Origin: Oscillospiraceae bacterium
Lineage (GTDB): Bacteria > Bacillota > Clostridia > Oscillospirales > Acutalibacteraceae
Length of the DNA: 14,408 nt
Direction: 5' to 3'
Assembly: GCA_029013165.1 (NCBI GenBank)
Contig: JAQXMV010000103.1
Span: 1-14,408 of the forward strand
In this document: piece by piece, positions 1 through 6,663 of the stretch
How the letters are laid out: the number at the start of each line of letters is the position of its first letter
Numbering within the stretch: the stretch's first letter is position 1
The notes under the pieces: generated by a model
Told to the model about the DNA's origin: nothing
What the model saw: the letters and a program-made list of their open reading frames with translations, nothing else
Database searches by the model: none
Program-made: the position numbers and the translations under genes

Positions 1-755
1 ACCTCCAGGATATAATCTCTGCCGCAGACGGCTCCGGTATTCTGGGTAATCACCGAAAGACTGGTCTGATAGGCAAGATCGGGGAAATTATTATCCTGAC
101 TCAGGTGCCCCAAAAACAGTCTTGTGGTTCCCTTGGCAATCAGCTCGCTTGCCATTTCCGCACAGACCTCATTGCTCAGATGTCCCACATCGGAAAGAAT
201 CCTGCGCTTGAGTATGTAGGGATAGGGGCCGTTTTTGAGCATACCCACATCGTGATTGCTCTCGAGCATGACCAGACTGCAGCCCAGCAGACTGCGCCGG
301 ATCTCCTCGGTGATTTTTCCCGTGTCCGTGGCAACGGCAGCCCGCTGCCCGTCGGGCAGGGTCACGCTGTAGCCGCAGCTTTCCCGGCAGTCATGGGAGG
401 TGGCAAAGGGCGTGACGGTGAGATCACCGATCACAACGCCGTTTTTCGGTATGACCTCAAAAGGGAATTTGCCGTTAATGGTGCCGTTTTCCTCCAGATA
501 AGAAAGAGTTCCCTCGGTAGCGTAAACGGGGATATGATGGCTGCTGGCCAGCACACGCAGACCGCTAATGTGGTCACTGTGTTCGTGGGTAATAAAAATC
601 GCGCTGATATCCTCGGGATCCACCTCCCGGTCAAGCAGAGCCGTTTTTAGCCTTTTGGCGCTCACACCGGCGTCAATGAGTACGGAGGTACTACCCGAGC
701 CGATCAGCGTGGAATTACCCGCGCTGGAGGAAAAAAGCGAACAAAATCTTGCCAT
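1..755 (-). CDS. walJ: WalJ/YycJ-like MBL-fold metallohydrolase, partial (C-terminus beyond window)
   Basis: Metallo-beta-lactamase-fold hydrolase of the WalJ/YycJ group, a family linked to the WalKR cell-wall regulon and reported to have nuclease-type activity. The start ATG at 755-753 follows an AGGGAG-type ribosome binding site, and the frame stays open to the left edge, giving 251 residues; relatives are only slightly longer, so little is missing. The metal-binding motif THEHSDH lies at residues 56-62 (H57, H59, D61, H62). Further likely ligands are H121 in TSHD and D144 in VATDTG, and the family-typical stretches SNHD (167-170), GHLSNE (191-196) and LGHLSQDNN (215-223) follow. There is no signal peptide, so it should be cytoplasmic. 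It lies 139 bp after murA on the same strand, an arrangement seen in other Firmicutes, where rlmH often follows. A terminator lies immediately upstream (775-810), so expression may depend on read-through or on a promoter I could not identify. Confidence 0.9.
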   Translation of the reverse strand, partial: MARFCSLFSSSAGNSTLIGSGSTSVLIDAGVSAKRLKTALLDREVDPEDISAIFITHEHSDHISGLRVLASSHHIPVYATEGTLSYLEENGTINGKFPFEVIPKNGVVIGDLTVTPFATSHDCRESCGYSVTLPDGQRAAVATDTGKITEEIRRSLLGCSLVMLESNHDVGMLKNGPYPYILKRRILSDVGHLSNEVCAEMASELIAKGTTRLFLGHLSQDNNFPDLAYQTSLSVITQNTGAVCGRDYILE

Positions 756-774
756 TGTACATCTCCCTTTTTCA

Positions 775-810
775 AAGAAAAAATCCGGTCATACACTGTA
801 CTTCCGGATT
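775..810 (-). terminator. Rho-independent terminator between murA and walJ
   Basis: On the minus strand a perfect 7-bp inverted repeat, AATCCGG (810-804) and CCGGATT (788-782), is followed at once by a T-rich run TTTTTTCTTT. The 15-nt loop contains a second small TAC/GTA pairing, so the whole hairpin is symmetric. It lies 85 nt after the murA stop and ends about 20 nt before the walJ start codon, so it would end most murA transcripts and could attenuate walJ. Confidence 0.65.
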
Positions 811-894
811 CCCTTTTCTCTTGGTCTTTGCGGCTTCACCGGGGCGAAGCCTTATTTTGTCAGATCAAAAAACGCAATCGTCCAAACCGCCGGC

Positions 895-2181
895 TCAGCC
901 TGCATTTTCCGTCTTGACCTCATCACGCACTTCCATGCGGTATATGTCTGCGCCGAGATTTCTCAGCTTTTCCACATAATCCTCATAGCCTCTGTCGATA
1001 TAGATGATATCCTCGATCTCCGTGACGCCTCTTGCAATGAGACCGGCAATGATCATCGCCGCGCCGGCTCTGAGGTCATCGGCCTTCACCGGTGCACCGG
1101 TGAGCTCGCTGACGCCCTGGAAAACGGCGATGGTACCGTCCACCCGGACATCGGCCCCCATGCGGATCAGCTGATCGACATATTTGAAGCGGTTATCCCA
1201 TACGCCCTCAGACACGAGGCTGGTACCCTCGGCCACGCTGAGAAGAACCGACATCTGCGGCTGCATATCCGTGGGAAAGCCCGGATGAGGCATGGTCTTG
1301 AGGTTGATTCTCCTGAACCGGCCCTCGGACTGCACACGGACGCTGTCGTCATATTCCGTAACCTGCGCACCGCACTCAATGAGTTTGGCCGTGATGGACT
1401 CGAGATGCTTGGGAATCACATTCTTGATCAGCACATCTCCGCCGGTTGCCGCGGCGGCAACCATATATGTTCCGGCTTCGATCTGGTCGGGAATTATGTT
1501 ATAGGTACAGCCGTGAAGCTCATTGACACCGTGAATCTTGATGACATCGGTGCCAGCTCCCCTGACATCGGCTCCCATGGAGTTGAGGAAGTTGGCCAGG
1601 TCAACGATGTGCGGCTCCTTGGCGGCATTGTCGATGATGGTCAGTCCCCTGGCTTTGACGGCTGCCAGCATAATATTGATCGTGGCACCGACGGAAACCT
1701 TATCCATATAGATATGACTGCCCGTCAGACGGTCGGCGCTGGCGTTGATCATAGCGTTTTCCACCGTTGCTCTGGCACCGAGAAGCTCGAAGCCCTTGAT
1801 GTGCAGATCAATGGGGCGAACACCGAAATTACAGCCGCCGGGCAGAGCAACCTTGGCTCTGGAATACCGGCCCAAAAGCGCTCCGATGAGATAATAGGAG
1901 GCTCTGAGCTGCTTGGTCATTTCATGGGGAACAATATAGGAATTAACGGTTTTTGTGTTAATTTCAATGGTGTGCTTGTTGATATATCGGATCTGTGCTC
2001 CCATCTGGCTGAGAATTCTGACCATGCAGGAAACATCGCTGATATTCGGTATATTTTCAATGCGGCAGATATCCTGGGCTAAAAGCGTTGCGGGTATAAT
2101 GGCAACTGCGGCGTTTTTGGCGCCGCTTATTTCAACTTCACCGGATAGTCTGTTACCGCCGTGGATAACTAACTTTTCCAA
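895..2181 (-). CDS. murA: UDP-N-acetylglucosamine 1-carboxyvinyltransferase (MurA)
   Basis: Cytoplasmic enzyme that transfers enolpyruvate from PEP to UDP-GlcNAc, the first committed step of peptidoglycan precursor synthesis and the target of fosfomycin. The 428-residue protein has the full EPSP-synthase-like length. With this start, K22-N23 lie in SGAKNAA and the catalytic Cys is C117 in PGGCNFGVRP, so the enzyme should be fosfomycin-sensitive (a Cys-to-Asp form would be resistant). The general base is D303 in PTDMQ, R369 lies in DLRAGAA and R395 in YIDRGYE, all matching the Escherichia coli residues. The start is a TTG at 2181-2179, chosen because AGGAG (2193-2189) lies 7 nt upstream and the protein then begins MEKLVIHGG like its relatives; another TTG at 2187 is only 1 nt from the Shine-Dalgarno. 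Clostridia often carry two murA paralogues, and which one this is cannot be told from the window. It has its own terminator downstream. Confidence 0.96.
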   Translation of the reverse strand: MEKLVIHGGNRLSGEVEISGAKNAAVAIIPATLLAQDICRIENIPNISDVSCMVRILSQMGAQIRYINKHTIEINTKTVNSYIVPHEMTKQLRASYYLIGALLGRYSRAKVALPGGCNFGVRPIDLHIKGFELLGARATVENAMINASADRLTGSHIYMDKVSVGATINIMLAAVKARGLTIIDNAAKEPHIVDLANFLNSMGADVRGAGTDVIKIHGVNELHGCTYNIIPDQIEAGTYMVAAAATGGDVLIKNVIPKHLESITAKLIECGAQVTEYDDSVRVQSEGRFRRINLKTMPHPGFPTDMQPQMSVLLSVAEGTSLVSEGVWDNRFKYVDQLIRMGADVRVDGTIAVFQGVSELTGAPVKADDLRAGAAMIIAGLIARGVTEIEDIIYIDRGYEDYVEKLRNLGADIYRMEVRDEVKTENAG

Positions 2182-2339
2182 AATCAATCTCCTCTTTCCG
2201 TTTTACTTCGTACAAAGTCTTATCTTCGGAAATTCACTTCAATATTCTTTTTTATATATGCCTCTTTCGGCAATGATGATAATGATCACAAAACAAAAAT
2301 GTCTGATAAAAAACGCAACAGACACTCTTCAACCGTTGT

Positions 2340-2348
2340 ATTATATCA
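2340..2348 (-). promoter_or_regulatory. Putative extended -10 promoter for murA
   Basis: The minus strand reads TGATATAAT (2348-2340), a perfect TATAAT -10 box with the TGn extension. No good -35 box lies 16-18 nt upstream, which is acceptable for an extended -10 promoter. Transcription would begin near 2333 and give a leader of roughly 150 nt before murA. Confidence 0.5.
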
Positions 2349-2427
2349 CTATTGAGAGCAAAAAGGAAGAGTTTTTTCCGTTTTTGTGAAAAATTAACTA
2401 AATATATTTTCATATCTGTGTATTTTT

Positions 2428-2457
2428 ATAATCTTATCATTAATTAGTCTTTGTCAA
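2428..2457 (-). promoter_or_regulatory. Possible distal sigma-A promoter for murA
   Basis: The minus strand carries a perfect TTGACA -35 box (2457-2452), an 18-nt spacer and the weak -10 candidate GATTAT (2433-2428), in a very A+T-rich stretch. It points toward murA and would leave a leader of about 240 nt. It is weaker evidence than the TGATATAAT element nearer the gene. Confidence 0.35.
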
Positions 2458-2568
2458 AGAGCGATTTAAACCCTCTATCAATTAATGTAAACTTCACTTT
2501 CTTTTTCCGTTCACAATTTTTTTGTAAATATTTTCATACAGATTACACATTCGTGGTGTATTATACTG

Positions 2569-2597
2569 TTGTAAAATTATCGTTTTTCTGATACAAT
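2569..2597 (+). promoter_or_regulatory. Putative sigma-A promoter for the LUD gene operon
   Basis: TTGTAA (2569-2574) and TACAAT (2592-2597) are separated by exactly 17 nt. The -10 box is preceded by TG (2589-2590), giving the extended form TGATACAAT. Transcription would start near 2604, about 25 nt before the chosen start codon. A strong AGGAGG Shine-Dalgarno follows at 2616-2621. Confidence 0.6.
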
Positions 2598-2628
2598 AAT
2601 ACGGTAATAGCCATAAGGAGGAATGAAT

Positions 2629-3264
2629 ATGGATTATGTCAAGCAGGCAAGGCGCCTGCAGGCCGAGGGAATCGCCAAGGCGCTGGAAAAGAGAAACATG
2701 ATCGCGCACATCTGCGCAGACAGAAACGAATGTCGGGAAAAGATCCTTTCGCTGATTCCCGCAGGAAGCTCGGTGAGCTGGGGCGGCAGCGAAAGCATGA
2801 AACAGTGCGCTCTGCCCGAGGCACTGAAGACCGCAGGCCAATATACGGTCCTTGACCGGGGAGAATATCCGCCGGAGAAGATGCAGGACTTCTATGTCAG
2901 CTCCTTTTGCAGCGATTATTTTCTCATGGGCACCAACGCCATTACCCTTGACGGCGAGCTGATCAATGTCGACGGCAACGGCAACCGTGTGGCCAGTCTG
3001 ATTTTCGGGCCGAAGCATGTTTTCGTCATCGCCGGCATGAACAAGGTCGTTCCCGATGTGGCTCAGGGCTACATCCGCACAAGGAACCTTGCCTCACCGC
3101 CCAACACCCTGCGCCTGGCAAAGAACACACCCTGCGCCTCTCTGGGAAAATGCGGCGACTGCCTGAGTCCCGACTGTATCTGCAACCAGATCGTCGTGAC
3201 GAGAAGAAGCCGCGACAAAGAGAGGATTCATGTATTTTTGGTCTGTGAAGACCTGGGATTCTGA
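2629..3264 (+). CDS. LUD-domain protein (LutC/YkgG-like, DUF1121 type)
   Basis: Small cytoplasmic LUD-domain protein of 211 residues, the family that includes LutC of the lactate-oxidation complex; the role of the stand-alone clostridial members is not established. Family features are SVSWGGSES (48-56), GTNAITLDGELINVDGNGNR (101-120), GPKHVFVIAGMNKVV (127-141) and the Cys-rich tail C169, C175, C178, C183, C185 in the pattern PCASLGKCGDCLSPDCIC, which could bind metal or an Fe-S cluster. The ATG at 2629 is preferred over the one at 2623 because the AGGAGG at 2616-2621 is 7 nt from the former and only 1 nt from the latter. No lutA or lutB gene is next to it. The next gene begins 25 nt after its stop on the same strand, so co-transcription is likely. 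The family assignment is firm; the lactate role is not. Confidence 0.88.
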   Translation: MDYVKQARRLQAEGIAKALEKRNMIAHICADRNECREKILSLIPAGSSVSWGGSESMKQCALPEALKTAGQYTVLDRGEYPPEKMQDFYVSSFCSDYFLMGTNAITLDGELINVDGNGNRVASLIFGPKHVFVIAGMNKVVPDVAQGYIRTRNLASPPNTLRLAKNTPCASLGKCGDCLSPDCICNQIVVTRRSRDKERIHVFLVCEDLGF

Positions 3265-3289
3265 TCACACGCAGAAAGGAAGCGAGAAA

Positions 3290-6200
3290 ATGAAAAGCAA
3301 GAAACTGACGACTCTGCTGCTGACAGCCCTGTGCTCACTCATGCTCCTGAGCGCTTTCATGCTGCCGGCTAGCGCCGCCACCTCCATTGCCAAGGCATCG
3401 GTCAAATACACCGCCGCCTATACCTATACCGGAGGGGCCATCAAGCCTGCCGTCACCATTACGGTCGGCGGCAAAACCCTGACGGCAAGTCAATATTCCG
3501 TCAGCTACAAAAACAACAAAAATGTGGGCACCGCCACCATGACCATCACCGGCAAAGGCGGCTATACCGGCAGCCTGATCCGATATTTTTACATAACGCC
3601 GAAAAAGGTCACCGGTATCAAGGCCTCCACCACCGACAGTAAAGTCACCCTTTCCTGGAGCGCCGTTCCCGGCGCCACCGGCTATCAGGTCTATCTTTAC
3701 ACCGCTGAGGGCTGGAAGCGCCTGGGCAACACCGCCAACACCAAATGTACCCTCTCGGGCTACAGTGCGGCCACCGCGTATAAGTTCAGAGTGAGAGCCT
3801 ACGCCAAAAATGCCGCGGCCAAGCATGACAGCTACAAATACCTGTACTCACCTTTCTCTGACATCTGCACGGCCATCACCACCCTGAAAAAGCCCGCAAC
3901 GGTCAAGGCTTCCTCCATCGCATACAACTCAGCCAAGCTGAGCTGGAGCGCCGTTTCCAAGGCCAGCGGCTATCAGCTTTGGCTCTATGACACCGATGCC
4001 GGCAAATGGGTCTGCAAATATCAGGGTACGGCAAACAGCTATACGCTCACGGGCCTTTCACCGGCCAAAACCTACAGCGTCAGAGCAAGAGGCTTCGTCA
4101 AGGTCTCGGGCAAGTGGATCTACAGCCCTGTCAATGAATACACCTTTAAAACCGCCCCGGCTCAGATCAAGACCTTCACCGCCGAGGCCACAGGTCCCGA
4201 CACCGTCAAGCTCGTATGGTCAAGCGCCGGCTCCGTCAGCGGCTATCAGATCAAAATGGCCGAGGTCTATGACGACGGCACCTACGGTGCCTACGAAAAG
4301 ATCGACAATTTCTCTTCCTCCGAAAGGAGCACCGTTGTCTCCGTGGCCGGCGGCGCAAAATACCGTTTCCGGATCACCGCCTATATCTATTATAACGGGG
4401 AATATATTTTCTCCCCCTGGAAGTACAGCGTCATTGTCACCACGCCCCTGCCCAAGGTGGAGAATTTCAGAGCCGGCAGCGTAACCAACACCTCTGCAAG
4501 CCTTTCCTGGAATATCGCCTCCGGCGTCAGCGGCTATAAGCTCTACAGCGGTTCCACGCTGATCGCTACTCTTTCCCGAACACAGAACACCTATGTGGTG
4601 AAAAATCTCGATGAGGAAACCCGATACACCTTCTCCATTCAGACCTACAAGGGAACAGACACCGGCGAAAAGAACACCATCACCGTCACAACGGACAACA
4701 GCAACGTGGACTCCGTCACTTTCACAAAGTCCGTAAGCAGCCTGTCTCTCGGTCAGACGGCAACGGTCACCGCCACGGTTTCTCCCTCTTATGCTGCGGA
4801 TAAATCCATCACCTATTCTTCCTCGAATCCGCTGATCGCGAAAATAGACGACGCAGGTGTCATTACCACCGTCTATCCCGGCAAAACCGTGATCACGGCA
4901 AGAAACGAATCCAGCGGCAAGAGCGCCAGCTTCACGCTGACGGTCAAGGACAAGGCAACCACGGGCTTTGATCTGCCGGAAACCATCTATGTTTTCACCG
5001 GCAAGCCCTGTACCCTTTATCCGGAGTTCATCCCTGCCGGAAATGCTGACAGAGGCTTCACCGTCTCCGTGCAGAACTATGTGCAGTCCGGCAAGACTTA
5101 TACTTATACCGATTATCTCACCATCACCAAAAGCGGCAGTGTGACGCCCAAAAAGGTAACAAAAACCAATGCCTTCCTCGGCATCGGCAGTGAACCCTTT
5201 GCCTTTAACATTACTTTCACCGCCTCAGACAGCGGCGTGACCGCCACCACGAAGATACAGGTTATCGACGGCGACAATGTGCCGAAAACTTTCAGTCTCG
5301 TTGACAAGAGTCAGGGCGCCGCATGGTATTTCGGCAACAGCTCCCGTCTCTCTGTTGATCTGACCACCAATAACTATTTCAACATGGGTCAGCTTTCCTG
5401 GAAGTCCACACGGCCTGAGATCGCCACCGTTGACCGCGACGGCAACATCAAGTGCGTGGGTGTCGGAAGCACCGACATCATCGCCTATTCTCCCGGCGGC
5501 GGACTGTCCACGCGCCTGACCATCAACACCAGAGCGTCCATCAAAATCGCCAAGAATTATTTTTATGACTGCAAGATCGGTGAAACCTACTACATCGACG
5601 CGCAGGTTCAGCCGGCAGGTGCCTCAGCCAAAATCGTATATTCCGCCCTGGATTCTTCCATCGCCAGCGTAGAAAACAAAGACACCGGCGCCGTGCGGTT
5701 CAACGGCAACGGCGCGGCAAGAGTCATCGTCAGCCTGGAAAATCAGCCCCTTGAGACCTACGAGGTCTGGTTTGATTCCCTGCGCACCGACGCTCCCAGC
5801 GGAACCAAGTCTCAGCTTTATGCCATCATGCGCACCTACGCCAACAGCATCAAGTCAGGCGTCAATCTACCCGGTTTCACCAGAACCGACGCCTCCTATT
5901 TTGACAACTTCTCTGTCAAGGACAAAAGCTCCTCAGCCATCAAAGCCTTTACGGCCGAAGATCTGAAAGCTATGTTCATGGATTTTGCCGCTCCGCAGTC
6001 TGTCACGGTTTTCCCGGTCTATGTGGGCGATGACAACTACAACAAAAAGTGGGAAGAATATCTTTCCTATATCCCCATCAAGGGTCAGACCCAGACCATT
6101 CTCGACGGCTTGGATCTGAACAAGAGCGTCAAGAGCGTGGAAGTCATCGACGACGGCGGCTACACCTTTGACATGAAGCTGACGCTGAACAGCGAATACT

Positions 6201-6526
6201 TCTCGTCACTGCCCACCTCACCGGCCGGCACCGCCCACGGCAAGGTCTTTGACATTCTGACCAATTCCTATATTGCCAGCATTCTCGACTCCATCAACAA
6301 CAGCGGCAGCGGCATGAAAATGACCTACGGAAGCTTTACACAGAATTATCATGACAGCTCCATGATCATCACCGTCAACAAACTGACTGACAGAGTCACG
6401 GCGATCCATTATGACATGAATATCAAAGTCAATGTGACCGATTACAGCCTGAAGGCCAGTCTGATCTCCTACACGGCAGATGTGGGCTTCGACTGCAACA
6501 ATGTGATCAGTATAAATTTTAAGTAA
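3290..6526 (+). CDS. Secreted multidomain protein with FN3 and bacterial Ig-like (Big2) repeats
   Basis: A 1078-residue exported protein, probably extracellular and involved in adhesion or glycan/matrix contact; no catalytic domain was recognised. The start ATG at 3290 has AAAGGAAG upstream, and an upstream in-frame ATG at 3230 lies inside the previous gene. Residues 1-29 form a signal peptide (KSKK, hydrophobic core, PASA cleavage site). Order: an Ig-like/MBG-type unit (about 30-105); four fibronectin type III units (about 107-198, 201-288, 291-385, 388-468), each with an LSW- or LVW-type Trp and an SGY or TGY turn; a Big2 unit (about 472-553); an unassigned region; two further Big2-like units (about 665-755 and 756-830); and a C-terminal domain (about 831-1078) I do not recognise. 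No LPxTG motif, SLH domain, choline-binding repeat or C-terminal membrane helix is present, so its surface retention is unexplained. It probably shares a transcript with the LUD gene. Confidence 0.88.
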   Translation: MKSKKLTTLLLTALCSLMLLSAFMLPASAATSIAKASVKYTAAYTYTGGAIKPAVTITVGGKTLTASQYSVSYKNNKNVGTATMTITGKGGYTGSLIRYFYITPKKVTGIKASTTDSKVTLSWSAVPGATGYQVYLYTAEGWKRLGNTANTKCTLSGYSAATAYKFRVRAYAKNAAAKHDSYKYLYSPFSDICTAITTLKKPATVKASSIAYNSAKLSWSAVSKASGYQLWLYDTDAGKWVCKYQGTANSYTLTGLSPAKTYSVRARGFVKVSGKWIYSPVNEYTFKTAPAQIKTFTAEATGPDTVKLVWSSAGSVSGYQIKMAEVYDDGTYGAYEKIDNFSSSERSTVVSVAGGAKYRFRITAYIYYNGEYIFSPWKYSVIVTTPLPKVENFRAGSVTNTSASLSWNIASGVSGYKLYSGSTLIATLSRTQNTYVVKNLDEETRYTFSIQTYKGTDTGEKNTITVTTDNSNVDSVTFTKSVSSLSLGQTATVTATVSPSYAADKSITYSSSNPLIAKIDDAGVITTVYPGKTVITARNESSGKSASFTLTVKDKATTGFDLPETIYVFTGKPCTLYPEFIPAGNADRGFTVSVQNYVQSGKTYTYTDYLTITKSGSVTPKKVTKTNAFLGIGSEPFAFNITFTASDSGVTATTKIQVIDGDNVPKTFSLVDKSQGAAWYFGNSSRLSVDLTTNNYFNMGQLSWKSTRPEIATVDRDGNIKCVGVGSTDIIAYSPGGGLSTRLTINTRASIKIAKNYFYDCKIGETYYIDAQVQPAGASAKIVYSALDSSIASVENKDTGAVRFNGNGAARVIVSLENQPLETYEVWFDSLRTDAPSGTKSQLYAIMRTYANSIKSGVNLPGFTRTDASYFDNFSVKDKSSSAIKAFTAEDLKAMFMDFAAPQSVTVFPVYVGDDNYNKKWEEYLSYIPIKGQTQTILDGLDLNKSVKSVEVIDDGGYTFDMKLTLNSEYFSSLPTSPAGTAHGKVFDILTNSYIASILDSINNSGSGMKMTYGSFTQNYHDSSMIITVNKLTDRVTAIHYDMNIKVNVTDYSLKASLISYTADVGFDCNNVISINFK

Positions 6527-6543
6527 AATATTTCAGCTGTAAT

Positions 6544-6586
6544 AACGCCCTGCATCTAACGATGAATCCGTCAGATGCAGGGCGTT
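6544..6586. terminator. Strong hairpin at the convergent gene junction, probable bidirectional terminator
   Basis: A perfect 14-bp inverted repeat, AACGCCCTGCATCT (6544-6557) and AGATGCAGGGCGTT (6573-6586), with a further ACG/CGT pairing inside the loop after one mismatch. It sits 18 nt after the stop of the secreted repeat protein and 78 nt beyond the stop of the minus-strand radical-SAM gene, so it can serve both transcripts. Neither side has a good T-run, so termination efficiency is uncertain. The rest of 6587-6663 holds nothing I recognise. Confidence 0.6.
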
Positions 6587-6663
6587 CCGGATTTCTGGTG
6601 AAAACCTGCTCTTGTCTTTCTATTTTGCAATCCTCAGTATCTCTCATTTTGCAAATATACTGA

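Larger units (their letters stand above)
2182..2628. other. Divergent intergenic region between murA and the LUD gene
   Basis: About 450 bp of A+T-rich DNA separate the divergent starts of murA and the LUD-domain gene. It holds the candidate promoters listed separately (2340-2348 and 2428-2457 on the minus strand, 2569-2597 on the plus strand) and both ribosome binding sites. No convincing small gene, tRNA, riboswitch fold or repeat was seen in the rest. Confidence 0.6.

Noticed and set aside
105..650. Open frame of 181 codons on the plus strand
   Set aside because: It is the antisense shadow of walJ, whose HxHxDH and GHLSQDN motifs establish the minus-strand gene.
832..851. Inverted repeat GGCTTC/GAAGCC as a murA terminator
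   Set aside because: It has only a 6-bp stem and no T-run on the minus strand. The hairpin at 782-810 with TTTTTTCTTT is a much better terminator.
568..2082. Open frame of 504 codons on the plus strand
   Set aside because: It is antisense to murA and the start of walJ, both of which have full conserved motifs. Its translation has no recognisable family features and it has no ribosome binding site.
3335..3826. Minus-strand Gly-rich open frame of 163 codons
   Set aside because: It is antisense to the signal peptide and FN3 region of the secreted protein; the Gly-rich composition is the complement of Thr/Ala-rich codons.
6622..6654. Direct repeat ATTTTGCAA at 6622-6630 and 6646-6654
   Set aside because: Two 9-bp copies in A+T-rich DNA are compatible with chance. 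There is no flanking integrase, tRNA or insertion sequence to suggest an att site or target duplication.
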